Shown here: piece by piece, positions 15,338 through 25,256 of the stretch
Layout of the letters: each line of letters begins with the position of its first letter
Numbering within the stretch: the first letter of the stretch is position 1
Source: UBA1738 sp045655325
GTDB lineage: Bacteria > Bacillota > Clostridia > UBA1381
Direction: 5' to 3'
Assembly: GCA_045655325.1 (NCBI GenBank)
Contig: JAZOOY010000056.1
Span: 28,684 to 92,683, forward strand
Length of the DNA stretch: 64,000 nucleotides
Notes under the pieces: model-generated
The model's database searches: none
Told to the model about the DNA's origin: nothing
What the model saw: the letters and a program-made list of their open reading frames with translations, nothing else
Translations under genes and position numbers: made by a program

Positions 15338-16333
15338 TTACTCTTGGATGTGTTTTCTTAACACCTTTTTCGTCTTTGATGGCGGGTATGGAGCGTTTTT
15401 TACTGTACATTTTTTAACATCATAAACAACACCAAGAGATTCAATATTGTCAGGGCCAGTCGGTACTACAACCACGTCGCCCTCTTTAATGCTTTCATCA
15501 TCAGTCATATATGAATATTTGCGTGATCCGTTTTCGAATCCCACCTTGCAATAAATATACTCATCATGTTCTTGCTCCGGAATAATATCTTGCTCAACAG
15601 TGCAACCCAACGTTTTTTTAGTTGAAGAAATCTTGCTTGCTTTTTTTCTCCTCACTATTTTACCATCGACGCAATGCACAGTGTAGTCTCCTATTCCATA
15701 ACTCCATTGGTATCCCTTTTCAATTGCACTCCACTCATGTTTAGTTCCATCGAAGTGTATATTTTTTAAATTTTCATTCTCTGATAGCGCATATGCATTA
15801 ATTTTTTTTACAGAACTCGGAATGTATACAGTTTCCAAGCTTTGACACCTATTAACGATTGGTTCTACCACATTAATATTGGAAGGAAATGTAAACTCTT
15901 CTAAACTACTACAGCCCATAAACGCTGAGCTCATAATCGTTCCTGAAAAGCCATCTGCAAATGTTACTTTTTTCAATTTATCACAATGTGCAAAAGCAAG
16001 CCTGTGTATAAGTGTTACACCCTTTGAGACTATGATTGATTCTATGCCTTTCCTGCGAAATGCAATACCTGAAATCTCGTAAGATACACCATCTATCTCG
16101 TCTGGGAAGATAATATTAACATCCTCACCACTATAACCAGACAAAATAACATTCCCTGTAGAATCGCTATGTGTATGCCATATCCCATCTTTGTTTTCTT
16201 CAATTTTCTGTTCCAAACGAGCTCTTAGCTTTTCTTTTTCCTCTTCCGACAAATCATTTATAGCATCCATAATCTGTCGTGTTATGGTTTCTTTAAACTC
16301 ACTGAAATCAATAAAACCCAAATTTATTGGCAT
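15338..16333 (-). CDS. LRR (BspA-type) protein with the shared C-terminal module
   Basis: A 331-residue protein. The N-terminus is helical and Glu-rich (residues 15-45). BspA-type leucine-rich repeats span about 65-205 (FRRKGIESIIVSKGVTLIHR, AFAHCDKLKKVTFADG). The C-terminal 70 residues (VGFENGSRKYSYMTDDESIKEGDVVVVPTG ... PYPPSKTKKVLRK) match the end of the 8671-9426 product. No signal peptide. The start is ATG 16333 behind AAGGAGG. The macro gene stop (16347) lies 13 bp upstream. Probable cytoplasmic scaffold; partner unknown. Confidence 0.75.
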   Translation of the reverse strand: MPINLGFIDFSEFKETITRQIMDAINDLSEEEKEKLRARLEQKIEENKDGIWHTHSDSTGNVILSGYSGEDVNIIFPDEIDGVSYEISGIAFRRKGIESIIVSKGVTLIHRLAFAHCDKLKKVTFADGFSGTIMSSAFMGCSSLEEFTFPSNINVVEPIVNRCQSLETVYIPSSVKKINAYALSENENLKNIHFDGTKHEWSAIEKGYQWSYGIGDYTVHCVDGKIVRRKKASKISSTKKTLGCTVEQDIIPEQEHDEYIYCKVGFENGSRKYSYMTDDESIKEGDVVVVPTGPDNIESLGVVYDVKKCTVKNAPYPPSKTKKVLRKHIQE

Positions 16334-16346
16334 ATTTCCTCCTTTG

Positions 16347-17387
16347 TTATAATGAACCCAAAAGTACCTGATCAAATTCAAACAATGCTTCGTTTATTTC
16401 AAATATATCATAAATCTCTTTTTGAATAAAATATCTGATTATTTTGTCAAAGGTGAAGCTTCGTGATAATGTTAGTCCTGCAGATGCAAGCAAATCTTGT
16501 GTTTCATCAAGATTGAGTCTCAAAGCTATTGCAAAAGCCACCGCAGTTTGCTTTGACGGCTTATATGTGTCAGGATTACACTTTATTTTAGAGAAAGTCT
16601 TCTTATCCACGTTGGCTTTTTTGTAGCCCTCAACATCAGTCATTCCTCGTGCATCAATCAAGTCAAACAGTTTATACGCAAAAGGCTTGTCCATATCGCG
16701 CATATATTCGTCCAAAGACTTATTTATAGCACTACCTATTTGGTACTTGCGTCGTTCCAGCCTCCTGCAAGCCATATATTCATCATCTTCAACGATTGCC
16801 GATTTAGGATAAATATTTGTCTCCAGATTGTCATACTCAGCAAATGTCAGCTCATTTTCTTCTACATTTTCATCATCAATAAATTCATTAATTTCTTCAA
16901 ATAGTTTCTGACTGAACTCATAAGACTGCCTGTCGTAGACGCATAGGTATACCATCAGTTCATGGTCAAACAAAAATTCTGTTATGACCTGAACCGCAAA
17001 TTTCAGTACCTGGTCTTTCGGGTATCCATAAGTTCCTGAAGATATAAGCGGAAGCGCTATGGATTCTAAACCACGTTTAACAGCAAGCTTTAAGGATTCC
17101 AGATAGCAAGACTTTAGGATAATACTTTCGCCTTCAAGTCCGCCCCGCCAGATTGGTCCTGATGTATGTATAATGTATTTTGCATCAAGGTTGTAACCAC
17201 TTGTTATTTTTGCCGTACCCAGCCCCAACGGTGCAAGTTTCGCACACTCAAGCTCAAGTAGCGGTCCTGCTCCCTTGTGCACAGCATAATCAACACCACT
17301 GTAACCAATCATCTCTTCATTGGTCGTGTTAACAATGGCGTCAACCTTCATTTTTGTTATGTCCTGACGAATTATTTGTAATGGCAA
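16347..17387 (-). CDS. Macro-domain protein with a C-terminal helical domain
   Basis: A 346-residue protein. Residues 1-165 are a macro domain, which binds ADP-ribose or removes it: MKVDAIVNTTNEEMIGYSGVDYAVHKGAG carries the adenine- and ribose-binding loops and LISSGTYGYP the diphosphate loop. The C-terminal part (about 225-346) is a helical domain seen in other clostridial proteins (YKKANVDKKTFSKI, AFAIALRLNLDETQDLL) and is HTH-like. It starts with TTG behind GAGGTG. The neighbours are an LRR protein, a VWA protein and an ADP-ribosylglycohydrolase. No ADP-ribosyltransferase toxin was seen in the window. Confidence 0.85.
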   Translation of the reverse strand: MPLQIIRQDITKMKVDAIVNTTNEEMIGYSGVDYAVHKGAGPLLELECAKLAPLGLGTAKITSGYNLDAKYIIHTSGPIWRGGLEGESIILKSCYLESLKLAVKRGLESIALPLISSGTYGYPKDQVLKFAVQVITEFLFDHELMVYLCVYDRQSYEFSQKLFEEINEFIDDENVEENELTFAEYDNLETNIYPKSAIVEDDEYMACRRLERRKYQIGSAINKSLDEYMRDMDKPFAYKLFDLIDARGMTDVEGYKKANVDKKTFSKIKCNPDTYKPSKQTAVAFAIALRLNLDETQDLLASAGLTLSRSFTFDKIIRYFIQKEIYDIFEINEALFEFDQVLLGSL

Positions 17388-17410
17388 TATAATTCACCTC
17401 TTTTTTATAA

Positions 17411-20400
17411 TTAAATATCTGTCAATTTTGTAAAATGACCATTATTGCATTTTACATAAAGACCATACTGACTAACACCGGCATAAATATTCTTCCCGCA
17501 TACCGAACATTTTGCATTTATTTTATCCAAATACTTATTCAGCGTATGATACGATAAGAAATCGGTATTTCCACATTCAGAACACTTTAATCTGAATTTA
17601 CCGTTATGAGTCATAATTAAATCCATAGGTTCTTGACATTGCTTACATCGTTCTGTTTCATTAACGAATTTTGTTAATCCTTTGCTTGCTGATGTATCTG
17701 CTTTATCAGTCAGTTTTATTCTTAATCCTCGCTCATCTAACCTATGTTCCAAATCACACAAAGAACTTATCATTTCATTTGTATGCTTTCCTCTTATTCT
17801 AAAAATGGAATTTTGAATAGTTATGAACTTAAAGTCTTTATCCTTAAAGTAAAGTTCTGTTAAAGGGAATCCATACCAGGTTGTATTTCCATCAATAGAA
17901 ATCAGAGAAAATGACGAATCTTTTGACTTAAATAATAAGCCATTCCAGTTATCATCTAATTCTACAGTATCTTTTGCTTTACCGATTACTGATATTCCCT
18001 GTTTTGCCTTATCCTTTACTGCATTAAATATTGCATCCTTATAGTTTTTATTAAGTTTATCGGTAGGAAACGTAATACCAATTCGCTTTTTTGCAGATCT
18101 TATGTCGCTTAATAATAATTCCAATGCATCTTTTTCATCCAGCATTAGTTTAATATTTTTACCATAATCTAGGTCCTGCAAAAGTTCAGTCAGATTGTTT
18201 TGCTTAATACCAATTACATTATCATTGTCCTGAATATGCTCCAATAAAGAAAAATATGTATTCCTTGTTTCACTAAATTTATTATACCAAAACTTTGTGT
18301 TTGCCAGAGTGATAAACTTGCATCTTGCTCTGGTCAGTGCAACATTTATAAGTCGCAACACAGAGCTGTTTTCATTCTTTGAAACAAGCCATCCAGGTTT
18401 TGTAAAAGGATAACTTTCTACTGCATCAAAAATAACAACATTTCGTTCTGAACCTTGGAATTGATGAACAGTTGCACAAGATACCGATGTTTTACCTTTT
18501 TCTCTATAATCTTGTATCATTGCCCTTATCAATCTAGTTTGAGCAGCATAAGGAGTTATAATCCCCACTCGTTCTTCTTCTTTAAAATCAAGTCCACCTT
18601 GAGAGCTCTCTGCTTTTAATGCCAAGCCAAATGATAATATTGCGCTCAATATATTAAAACGAGAATTATCCGCGTTTTTTCCAGCAGCACAAAAAGTACC
18701 TGCCAGGTCAACCAAATTCATCGCTTGATCCGCCAAAGGTTCTCTTTCCACAACATGGTTCCACTTTGTTTCAACACTGGAATGATCCTTCAGCAGTCCT
18801 TTATATATTTTCTTATTTGAAAATTTTGAAATGCGTGGATGCATTCTTCGTTGTTCATTAAGCATTACCAACCACGGATGGTTGTATATTTCACCGTGTC
18901 TGCTTATACTTAAAAACTCAAAAATATCCTTTTGAAGTATGCCCTTTGCTTTTTCTGATTGCACAATTGGGGCAAGCTGACGAAAATCACCCACGCAAAT
19001 AAATTTTTCTGTAGCAAATGTTGCCGCACACAATAATTGTGGCACATAAGCCATACTAACTTCGTCAAACATTACAACATCATATTTCTTTGTTTCAAAC
19101 ATTTTATCCATATAAATTTTTGAAACTGTTGTTGCAAGAACCTGTGCCTTTTTTGCAAGTTCTTGAGCCTCTGTTTTTAAGGTCGTGCGTATTTTTTTTA
19201 GCTGTTTTTCAACATCTTTACGTCTTGCCGCTTTTTCGTTATCGTTTTTGAATTCTAATTCGATTTTTAGTCTACGGCTTTCTTGTGAAAATTCCTCATA
19301 TTGTTCTTTAATTTTCTCATGACTGTTTAACGCATAATTAAAAGCTACGCAGTTATCGTTTTTGCTAAGCTCTTCATCTCGCACAAAACCGTATCTTAAT
19401 GCTTTACCCTGCCTCAAGAAATCCTCTAACCCACGTTCTGTAAATTGTTTTGATATTTGTTTAACAACATTATCTACAGAAATATTACTATGCGAAACAA
19501 TGAGCACGCTTTTACCCATAGCTACAAAATGTTCCGTAATCTGCGCCATGGTATATGTTTTTCCTGTTCCAGGAGGTCCCCATATTGCGGTAATATCATT
19601 ATTTATAGCATGTGTTATTGCTACATCTTGTCCTCTGTTAATAGAATCTATATTGACATTTTTATCGGCAAGATTAGGACCAAGTTTAAACAGTTTCCAT
19701 GCAATTCTATCATTTTCACGTATTGCTGCAATTCTATCTCTTAAGCTTTCAAGTAATTTCCAGGGTTCTACGCTAATAAATGCAGTTTGAACTGCTTCGC
19801 CAATGTTCTTGTTTAATGATACTATTATCTGAAATCCATCACAAACTATAACATTTCCTTGTACGGTCTCCAATCCTATTATAACTGATACTGGTGCGTC
19901 ATCGGATAAATATAGTTCAGATTCTAATTCAAAAGAATAGCAATATTCATTCGAATTTGGTGTTAAAAGTCGCCCATCTGTTACCTTGTGCTTTTTTCCG
20001 CCATTATTCTTGAGAAAAAACATTTCACTTGAAAGAGCTTCTACATAGTCTTGCAAATCATTATTGCTCGCTTTATGCAAATCGTCTTTTTCTATCTTTT
20101 TTTGGTCGTTCACTGCTTCATGTATTTTTTTCTGAGATTTCTCAAATATTTCTGAGAACAGATTTTCTTCATCTTCTGTCATAGCACCCACTGCAACAGA
20201 CTTCAAAATTGTAGGTTTATTTCTCTCGTAAACATAAGTAACTTCAACATAATCCCCAACCTGTGTTAGAACGCAAACGATCAGCATAAAATCTTTTTTC
20301 ATAAGATTTTTCTCATTGATGATAACTGTTTTTTTGTTGTTATCAACAAAATTAGATGGCTCCTCTATCGTTACCGTTATGTCATTTCTAAGCTTATCTA

Positions 20401-20563
20401 TAATGCGACATTCTTTTATAACATACTTGATTGTCTGAGGCTTTCCCGCCGAACTAATATGAATATCAATGTTGAGAAATGGTTCCACTATCGTTGTTTT
20501 TGGAACTGTCATTTTAAACGGACAATCATTAAACGATTGTCTTATTGATCTGAAATTTCTCAT
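17411..20563 (-). CDS. SF1 helicase with degenerate PLD-like domain and zinc ribbons
   Basis: A 1050-residue protein of the COG1112/UPF1-like superfamily 1 helicases. Walker A GPPGTGKT is at 329-336, a charged coiled coil interrupts the first RecA domain (about 415-475), Walker B is VVMFDEVSMA (DE 500-501), and the second RecA domain has NEQRRMHPRIS, HQFQGSERNVV (700-710) and NVALTRAR (740-747). Residues 805-935 resemble a phospholipase D-type nuclease domain, but the HxK motif is not visible. Two zinc ribbons end the protein (C973/C976/C994/C997 and C1019/C1022/C1039). Architecture recalls Mokosh type II antiphage proteins. Start chosen at ATG 20563 behind GAGG. Confidence 0.85.
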   Translation of the reverse strand: MRNFRSIRQSFNDCPFKMTVPKTTIVEPFLNIDIHISSAGKPQTIKYVIKECRIIDKLRNDITVTIEEPSNFVDNNKKTVIINEKNLMKKDFMLIVCVLTQVGDYVEVTYVYERNKPTILKSVAVGAMTEDEENLFSEIFEKSQKKIHEAVNDQKKIEKDDLHKASNNDLQDYVEALSSEMFFLKNNGGKKHKVTDGRLLTPNSNEYCYSFELESELYLSDDAPVSVIIGLETVQGNVIVCDGFQIIVSLNKNIGEAVQTAFISVEPWKLLESLRDRIAAIRENDRIAWKLFKLGPNLADKNVNIDSINRGQDVAITHAINNDITAIWGPPGTGKTYTMAQITEHFVAMGKSVLIVSHSNISVDNVVKQISKQFTERGLEDFLRQGKALRYGFVRDEELSKNDNCVAFNYALNSHEKIKEQYEEFSQESRRLKIELEFKNDNEKAARRKDVEKQLKKIRTTLKTEAQELAKKAQVLATTVSKIYMDKMFETKKYDVVMFDEVSMAYVPQLLCAATFATEKFICVGDFRQLAPIVQSEKAKGILQKDIFEFLSISRHGEIYNHPWLVMLNEQRRMHPRISKFSNKKIYKGLLKDHSSVETKWNHVVEREPLADQAMNLVDLAGTFCAAGKNADNSRFNILSAILSFGLALKAESSQGGLDFKEEERVGIITPYAAQTRLIRAMIQDYREKGKTSVSCATVHQFQGSERNVVIFDAVESYPFTKPGWLVSKNENSSVLRLINVALTRARCKFITLANTKFWYNKFSETRNTYFSLLEHIQDNDNVIGIKQNNLTELLQDLDYGKNIKLMLDEKDALELLLSDIRSAKKRIGITFPTDKLNKNYKDAIFNAVKDKAKQGISVIGKAKDTVELDDNWNGLLFKSKDSSFSLISIDGNTTWYGFPLTELYFKDKDFKFITIQNSIFRIRGKHTNEMISSLCDLEHRLDERGLRIKLTDKADTSASKGLTKFVNETERCKQCQEPMDLIMTHNGKFRLKCSECGNTDFLSYHTLNKYLDKINAKCSVCGKNIYAGVSQYGLYVKCNNGHFTKLTDI

Positions 20564-20618
20564 TAGTTTCACCTCAATCAAGATTGTTTGTTTTTACCAC
20601 AAATCTACGAATATATTT

Positions 20619-21638
20619 TTATCCTATAAACATATCAGCTATTACATTTAGCTGTGCAGCTATCTCTGAAAAATCACAATTCAAATCAAGTGTTTTAACA
20701 CTTATTTTATTTCCGCTCATCATATATTCGTTATCCGGCTGAATCTTCTCATCAGTTCGTGCATACAAAAGCATTCCCGACACCTCTCCGCCATCAGTAG
20801 CCTTATTTTTCACATAAGTAAATATCTGATAAAGATTATTGGAATGTAGCGTATTTACATCGTACTGCACCTGTGTGGTATGACCATAATACTTTGCATC
20901 TATAATGAGCGTTTTATTGCCATATGAAAGCATAATATCAGACTGCATAGCAGGAAGCATTGCACTAATTCCATCATCTAATGCCCATTTTATCTGTGAA
21001 GAAGATGTTTTAATCTGCGGATAATGTTTGCGATAATATTCAAGAATAAATTTCTCATATAGTCTGCACATACGTTGTTCATCTATAAACTGCATCAACT
21101 TAACAGTTCCATCTGCCGTCGTTTGCAATAGTCCTTTAATTAATAAATAGCATACAGACATTAGCATCTGGTAACTTTGATTATTCCTGTTAAATCGAAA
21201 AGTCCAATTTATCGAATGGATATCCAATGTATTGATGTTTTTGAAATACAAAAGAAGATTTCGTATCTCCTTTTTTCTTGATTTAGGAATATCATATCTT
21301 AACAACAGCTCCATTGACGTCTTAAGAATTTGATTCATATATGTATCCTCTGAAAACTCATCGTAGGTACATACAAGTTGCTGTTTAATAAGAGTTTGTT
21401 GCTTGATAGATTCGGTCACATCAATCTTTCCTCGAAGGCAACTAAGTGGCTCAGTTTTCTCAACATAAGTTCTTCCTAAACCCCTCTTTATTTGAATTGA
21501 TACGCCCTTTACAAGAATAGCGGATAACAAATCTGCCGTATTTTCAAAATCTTCTGTACCACAACTTGCATACCCTTGCTCCTTCAATATTTGGAAGGCA
21601 TATGCAAGCATATGGTAAATATTCTGAATTTTTATCAT
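20619..21638 (-). CDS. mcrC: McrC, nuclease subunit of a McrBC-type restriction system
   Basis: A 339-residue McrC protein, the PD-(D/E)xK endonuclease that cuts methylcytosine-containing DNA together with McrB. The opening IYHMLAYAFQIL and the LRGKIDVTESIKQQ segment are characteristic. The nuclease core lies near residues 235-255: SDIMLSYGNKTLIIDAKYY gives Asp and Asp-x-Lys residues. Length is normal. It overlaps mcrB by 4 bp (ATGA), the usual arrangement. As a modification-dependent enzyme it needs no partner methylase. Confidence 0.9.
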   Translation of the reverse strand: MIKIQNIYHMLAYAFQILKEQGYASCGTEDFENTADLLSAILVKGVSIQIKRGLGRTYVEKTEPLSCLRGKIDVTESIKQQTLIKQQLVCTYDEFSEDTYMNQILKTSMELLLRYDIPKSRKKEIRNLLLYFKNINTLDIHSINWTFRFNRNNQSYQMLMSVCYLLIKGLLQTTADGTVKLMQFIDEQRMCRLYEKFILEYYRKHYPQIKTSSSQIKWALDDGISAMLPAMQSDIMLSYGNKTLIIDAKYYGHTTQVQYDVNTLHSNNLYQIFTYVKNKATDGGEVSGMLLYARTDEKIQPDNEYMMSGNKISVKTLDLNCDFSEIAAQLNVIADMFIG

Positions 21639-23749
21639 CTTATTGCCTCACGAAGAGCACATTCCCAATCACGGACTTTGCTCGGTTCATCAAACCAGTA
21701 CTCATTTAGTAATGGAACAATCTCGTATGTTACAACGGAGTTGAGCCACATATCGCCAATTTCATTCTCCGTACAGAAATAACTATGACCAATACGGAAA
21801 CCTCTGCCCAGTGTTTCGTCATTTTCTATTGCTGTATTTAATTTTCCTATTGTTGCAATAAGATTATCAAACTTCTTGTTATTTTTATCCTGTCTATAGC
21901 GTCTGAAGCCTTCTGTTTCAAAAGCAGGTGAGAATTCAAAGAATGCAAAACGACGTCTTAATGCATAGTCAATCATTGCAAGGCTTCTGTCTGCTGTGTT
22001 CATCATACCAATAATATGTACATTTGATGGAACCGAAAATTTTTCGTCAGAATAAAGAAGCTGTAATGATACACCTCGCTTATCGCTTTCAATTAGCATA
22101 AATAGCTCACCAAAAATCTTGCTTAAATTTCCGCGGTTAATTTCGTCAATAATAAAGAAGTAATCATTTTCTGTATCTGTTTCTGCCTGTTTGCAGAAGT
22201 TATAGAACGGTCCTTTTTTTAGTTCAAATCCAGTAGTTGCAGGCCTAAATCCCATAATAAAGTCTTCATAGCTATAGCTCTGGTGGAATTGAACCATCAT
22301 AACACGACTTGAATCCTTAACGCCCATCATTGAATATGCAAGTCTTTTAGCAGCAAATGTTTTACCAACACCAGGCGCGCCCTGCATAATGATATTCTTT
22401 TTATTTTTGAGTAAGTTCGTTAAAGTGTTATAACTATCTTTACTCATATAAACCTCGCGTAAGAAATCATCTTCAGTGTAAGCTGAATATTGAACCGCTT
22501 CTTCGCTTTCTTCGTCATCAAATAAGGCATTTAGTTTTGCAACCTTCTCCGTATATGACGTGATATCCGTTAAAGTTTTTATAATAGCGGTTCCTGGGTA
22601 TTCCCATTCCCCAATATGAGTCCAATTAACCAAACGAATGTGGCTATATTCACCGTCTAAGGTTTCAGCATTTGGATTATATTGGTAGTCTCCAACCACA
22701 ACTCCTCGCCCAACTACTTTTTTGGTTCCTTTCTTTACAAAAACAACATCTCCCGGCTTAATTTCATTAGCAAATTGCCAAGTTGCATGAGCATCATTCT
22801 TGTATGTATGTTGACTACCATACTCTTTTTTCATCGCTCTTTTCATTGCATCTTTACTCTTGAAAGAAGATAAATCCCCAATGCTGTTCCATCCAATAGC
22901 CATGATTCCTTCATCATAGAATTCTTGCCATTTGCATGCATTGTCACCAGGAGAGTAAATCCAGTAGTGAACTGTCTCAGCAACATCATCTGCAAGAGCT
23001 GATGTTTCCTTGTTCTTTGGTGTAATACCTTCAAACATTTCATCACCAAAAGATATTTCAATTCCGTTTTCATCTGCAAGTTTTTGACAAAACTTTCGCA
23101 TACAGTTAGACTTATTTGCTGAATGCATATAGTAGTATATAATGTTCTCACGGGTTGATGAGAAAGCGCTAAGCATTTTTTCTTTACCGTAATCTCTTCC
23201 AATATTTTTTATTAGGCAAAGTGTACTTTCAATATTTGCACGGCGTGAATATCTTCGACCCTCCATCATGCAAGAGAACAGTTGCAAAGACATTTTATGC
23301 GAAACCCTGTTGTAGTAAGGAACTTTGTTGCACAATTCATCCAATGTGTCTTCCTCGGATACAGTTCCATCATAATATTTTTTGCAGATTGCGTATATTG
23401 TTTCCTCTGCATCAAACTCTTCACCAATACGATTAGCAACACCACCATGCACCTTGTCAAAGAACTCTTTCAATAATGAAAGCTCTCGAAAATATGTTCG
23501 CGCCCTTTCATCATATCTGTCAGACTTTACTTCATTCTTCAAAAAGTCTCTTATGTTTTCCTTTGCCTCGAGCATCGATTCATCAGAAACAAATACTTTC
23601 CAGAAACCAGGCATAACAGTGTTATTCCAAATATAGAAAGCATCAGAAACACGCGTATTCACTGTAATTTCAGTCCAATCCGGATGCTCATTTGCCAAGT
23701 ACTCCTTGAACTCTGCTCGTATTTCTCTTATTTTATCATTTGTATCCAT
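21635..23749 (-). CDS. mcrB: McrB-type AAA+ GTPase with an EVE-like recognition domain
   Basis: A 704-residue AAA+ motor of McrBC. The motor shows Walker A GAPGVGKT (457-464), MVQFHQSYSYEDFIMGF, Walker B FFIIDEINRGN (531-541), sensor MMNTADRS (582-589) and the RRR finger (598-600). Residues 262-400 resemble an EVE/PUA-like domain (VHYWIYSPGDN, EGIMAIGWNSIGDL, GDVVFVKKGTKKVVGRG), a fold used to flip and read modified bases, replacing the DUF3578 domain of E. coli McrB. The first 230 residues are helical and unassigned. Starts at ATG behind GGAGG, directly upstream of mcrC. Confidence 0.9.
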   Translation of the reverse strand: MDTNDKIREIRAEFKEYLANEHPDWTEITVNTRVSDAFYIWNNTVMPGFWKVFVSDESMLEAKENIRDFLKNEVKSDRYDERARTYFRELSLLKEFFDKVHGGVANRIGEEFDAEETIYAICKKYYDGTVSEEDTLDELCNKVPYYNRVSHKMSLQLFSCMMEGRRYSRRANIESTLCLIKNIGRDYGKEKMLSAFSSTRENIIYYYMHSANKSNCMRKFCQKLADENGIEISFGDEMFEGITPKNKETSALADDVAETVHYWIYSPGDNACKWQEFYDEGIMAIGWNSIGDLSSFKSKDAMKRAMKKEYGSQHTYKNDAHATWQFANEIKPGDVVFVKKGTKKVVGRGVVVGDYQYNPNAETLDGEYSHIRLVNWTHIGEWEYPGTAIIKTLTDITSYTEKVAKLNALFDDEESEEAVQYSAYTEDDFLREVYMSKDSYNTLTNLLKNKKNIIMQGAPGVGKTFAAKRLAYSMMGVKDSSRVMMVQFHQSYSYEDFIMGFRPATTGFELKKGPFYNFCKQAETDTENDYFFIIDEINRGNLSKIFGELFMLIESDKRGVSLQLLYSDEKFSVPSNVHIIGMMNTADRSLAMIDYALRRRFAFFEFSPAFETEGFRRYRQDKNNKKFDNLIATIGKLNTAIENDETLGRGFRIGHSYFCTENEIGDMWLNSVVTYEIVPLLNEYWFDEPSKVRDWECALREAIR

Positions 23750-23790
23750 TTAAATCCTCCCATTATTTTGATTAAAACAACTAATAAGCG

Positions 23791-25245
23791 TTAAAATGGT
23801 AATTCGTAATAGTATTTATTTTTTACAGCTTGTAATTCTTCTGATAAAATTTCAGACTTATCAAACAAAAATTCTTTTAACGAAACGCACAATGTAAAAG
23901 CTCGTGCATTACCATAACTTGTCCAATCACTTTCATAAACATACCTGTTGTGTATAAATAATGCAAGACATTTTCCATAATTCTTAGATAAAATTGGCTC
24001 TATTTGCTTCTTCCCTTCCCAATTCTTGATGTCTTCTATTTCTGCATCTGCCATCCAACGAGCGCCCAGCGTGTCAACCTTTTCATCAACTATGTAAGCA
24101 ATAAACAATTTTAGAACATCATCAAAAGAATTATCTTTCCACATTTGCAAGAAGTTATTTGCACTTAAGTCAATATGGGAATCTACCGTAGGCTGCAGTT
24201 GTTCTATCAATTCCGCTGCTTGAGATGAGTATTTCCGAAAAACTTCCGCAGACAATTCAAGTGTTTTATCCGAAAGCTTCCCATCACCTATTGTTGACAA
24301 CAAATCAAAAGCATTTTCGACGTTTACATCATATATTTCCATATCCTGTAACCATTTGCGAACATCGCTATCTGTTGTCTTGCGAACTTGTTTTGACAGT
24401 AAATAGTACAATACTATTCGTTCATCATCTGTGGTAATCTCTGATAAAGAAGAGGAGATGACTGGCGATGTGATAACTGTGCGATTAGCTATAATCGCAT
24501 TATATTTATCTGTTAATTTGCGTGATTCTGTTGTAACAATACTTGCTTTTGCTTGTGCAGATGAAACTGCTTCACAAGCGACATCATAGATATATGCAAT
24601 ATCATCCATATTGTCTAATCGTCTTATTTTATAATCAGAGTCAAGAAATCCGATCATATTAGTTGGTTCAATTTCCGGTAGTGCAATAGGAATAGCCGGA
24701 ACATCCTGAAACCAAATAATACCCGCCTCATTCAAGCAATAAGCGCTCTTATAGTATTCGTTTGACAGAATCGCCATGTTGACACAACTGTTTTTCATTG
24801 TATTACGAACTTCAACGGAGATTTTTTGTTTAACATCATTTCCGGGTAGTGATGAGCAAAATATTTTTTCTCTCGGTATTCCTGTTGCAACAAGAAAATC
24901 AAAAATTGCATCGGCAATAGTCTTATCTGTAGAACGATGGCTAATAAATATTTTAGAAGTTTCTTTTTCTGCCATTTGCATTTTGTTCCTTTCGGCTTCA
25001 TGTTCTTTTAATTGTTCTTCATAAGTTCGAGCAGAATTATGAATAGTCACATAGTATGGCGCATTATCCGCCCATTTAACGTCAATAAATCGTTTTCCTA
25101 TCAGCTCACGGATAATTCCTCTGACAACATCTTTCTCCTTGGATTGTGCTTCTACATAATACTTATGAAGAAATTCTGACGGATTGTCGGCTTGTAGAAT
25201 ATCGTCTAAAAGTTGTTTGCTATTTGAAGGTAGTTTTTCAAACAT
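23791..25245 (-). CDS. TIR-domain defence protein
   Basis: A 484-residue protein. Residues 97-230 are a TIR domain: FISHRSTDK (100-108) on the first strand, CSSLPGNDVKQKISVEVRNTM, and the YYKSAYCLNEAGIIW helix with Cys170 and Glu173, the position of the catalytic Glu in NAD+-cleaving TIRs. The first 90 residues are a small domain; residues 230-484 are unrecognised. Bacterial TIRs deplete NAD+ or make cyclic-ADP-ribose signals after phage sensing. It starts at ATG 25245 behind AGGAGG, 11 bp after hsdR, and so belongs to the restriction operon. Confidence 0.85.
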   Translation of the reverse strand: MFEKLPSNSKQLLDDILQADNPSEFLHKYYVEAQSKEKDVVRGIIRELIGKRFIDVKWADNAPYYVTIHNSARTYEEQLKEHEAERNKMQMAEKETSKIFISHRSTDKTIADAIFDFLVATGIPREKIFCSSLPGNDVKQKISVEVRNTMKNSCVNMAILSNEYYKSAYCLNEAGIIWFQDVPAIPIALPEIEPTNMIGFLDSDYKIRRLDNMDDIAYIYDVACEAVSSAQAKASIVTTESRKLTDKYNAIIANRTVITSPVISSSLSEITTDDERIVLYYLLSKQVRKTTDSDVRKWLQDMEIYDVNVENAFDLLSTIGDGKLSDKTLELSAEVFRKYSSQAAELIEQLQPTVDSHIDLSANNFLQMWKDNSFDDVLKLFIAYIVDEKVDTLGARWMADAEIEDIKNWEGKKQIEPILSKNYGKCLALFIHNRYVYESDWTSYGNARAFTLCVSLKEFLFDKSEILSEELQAVKNKYYYELPF

Positions 25246-25256
25246 TGACAATCCTC

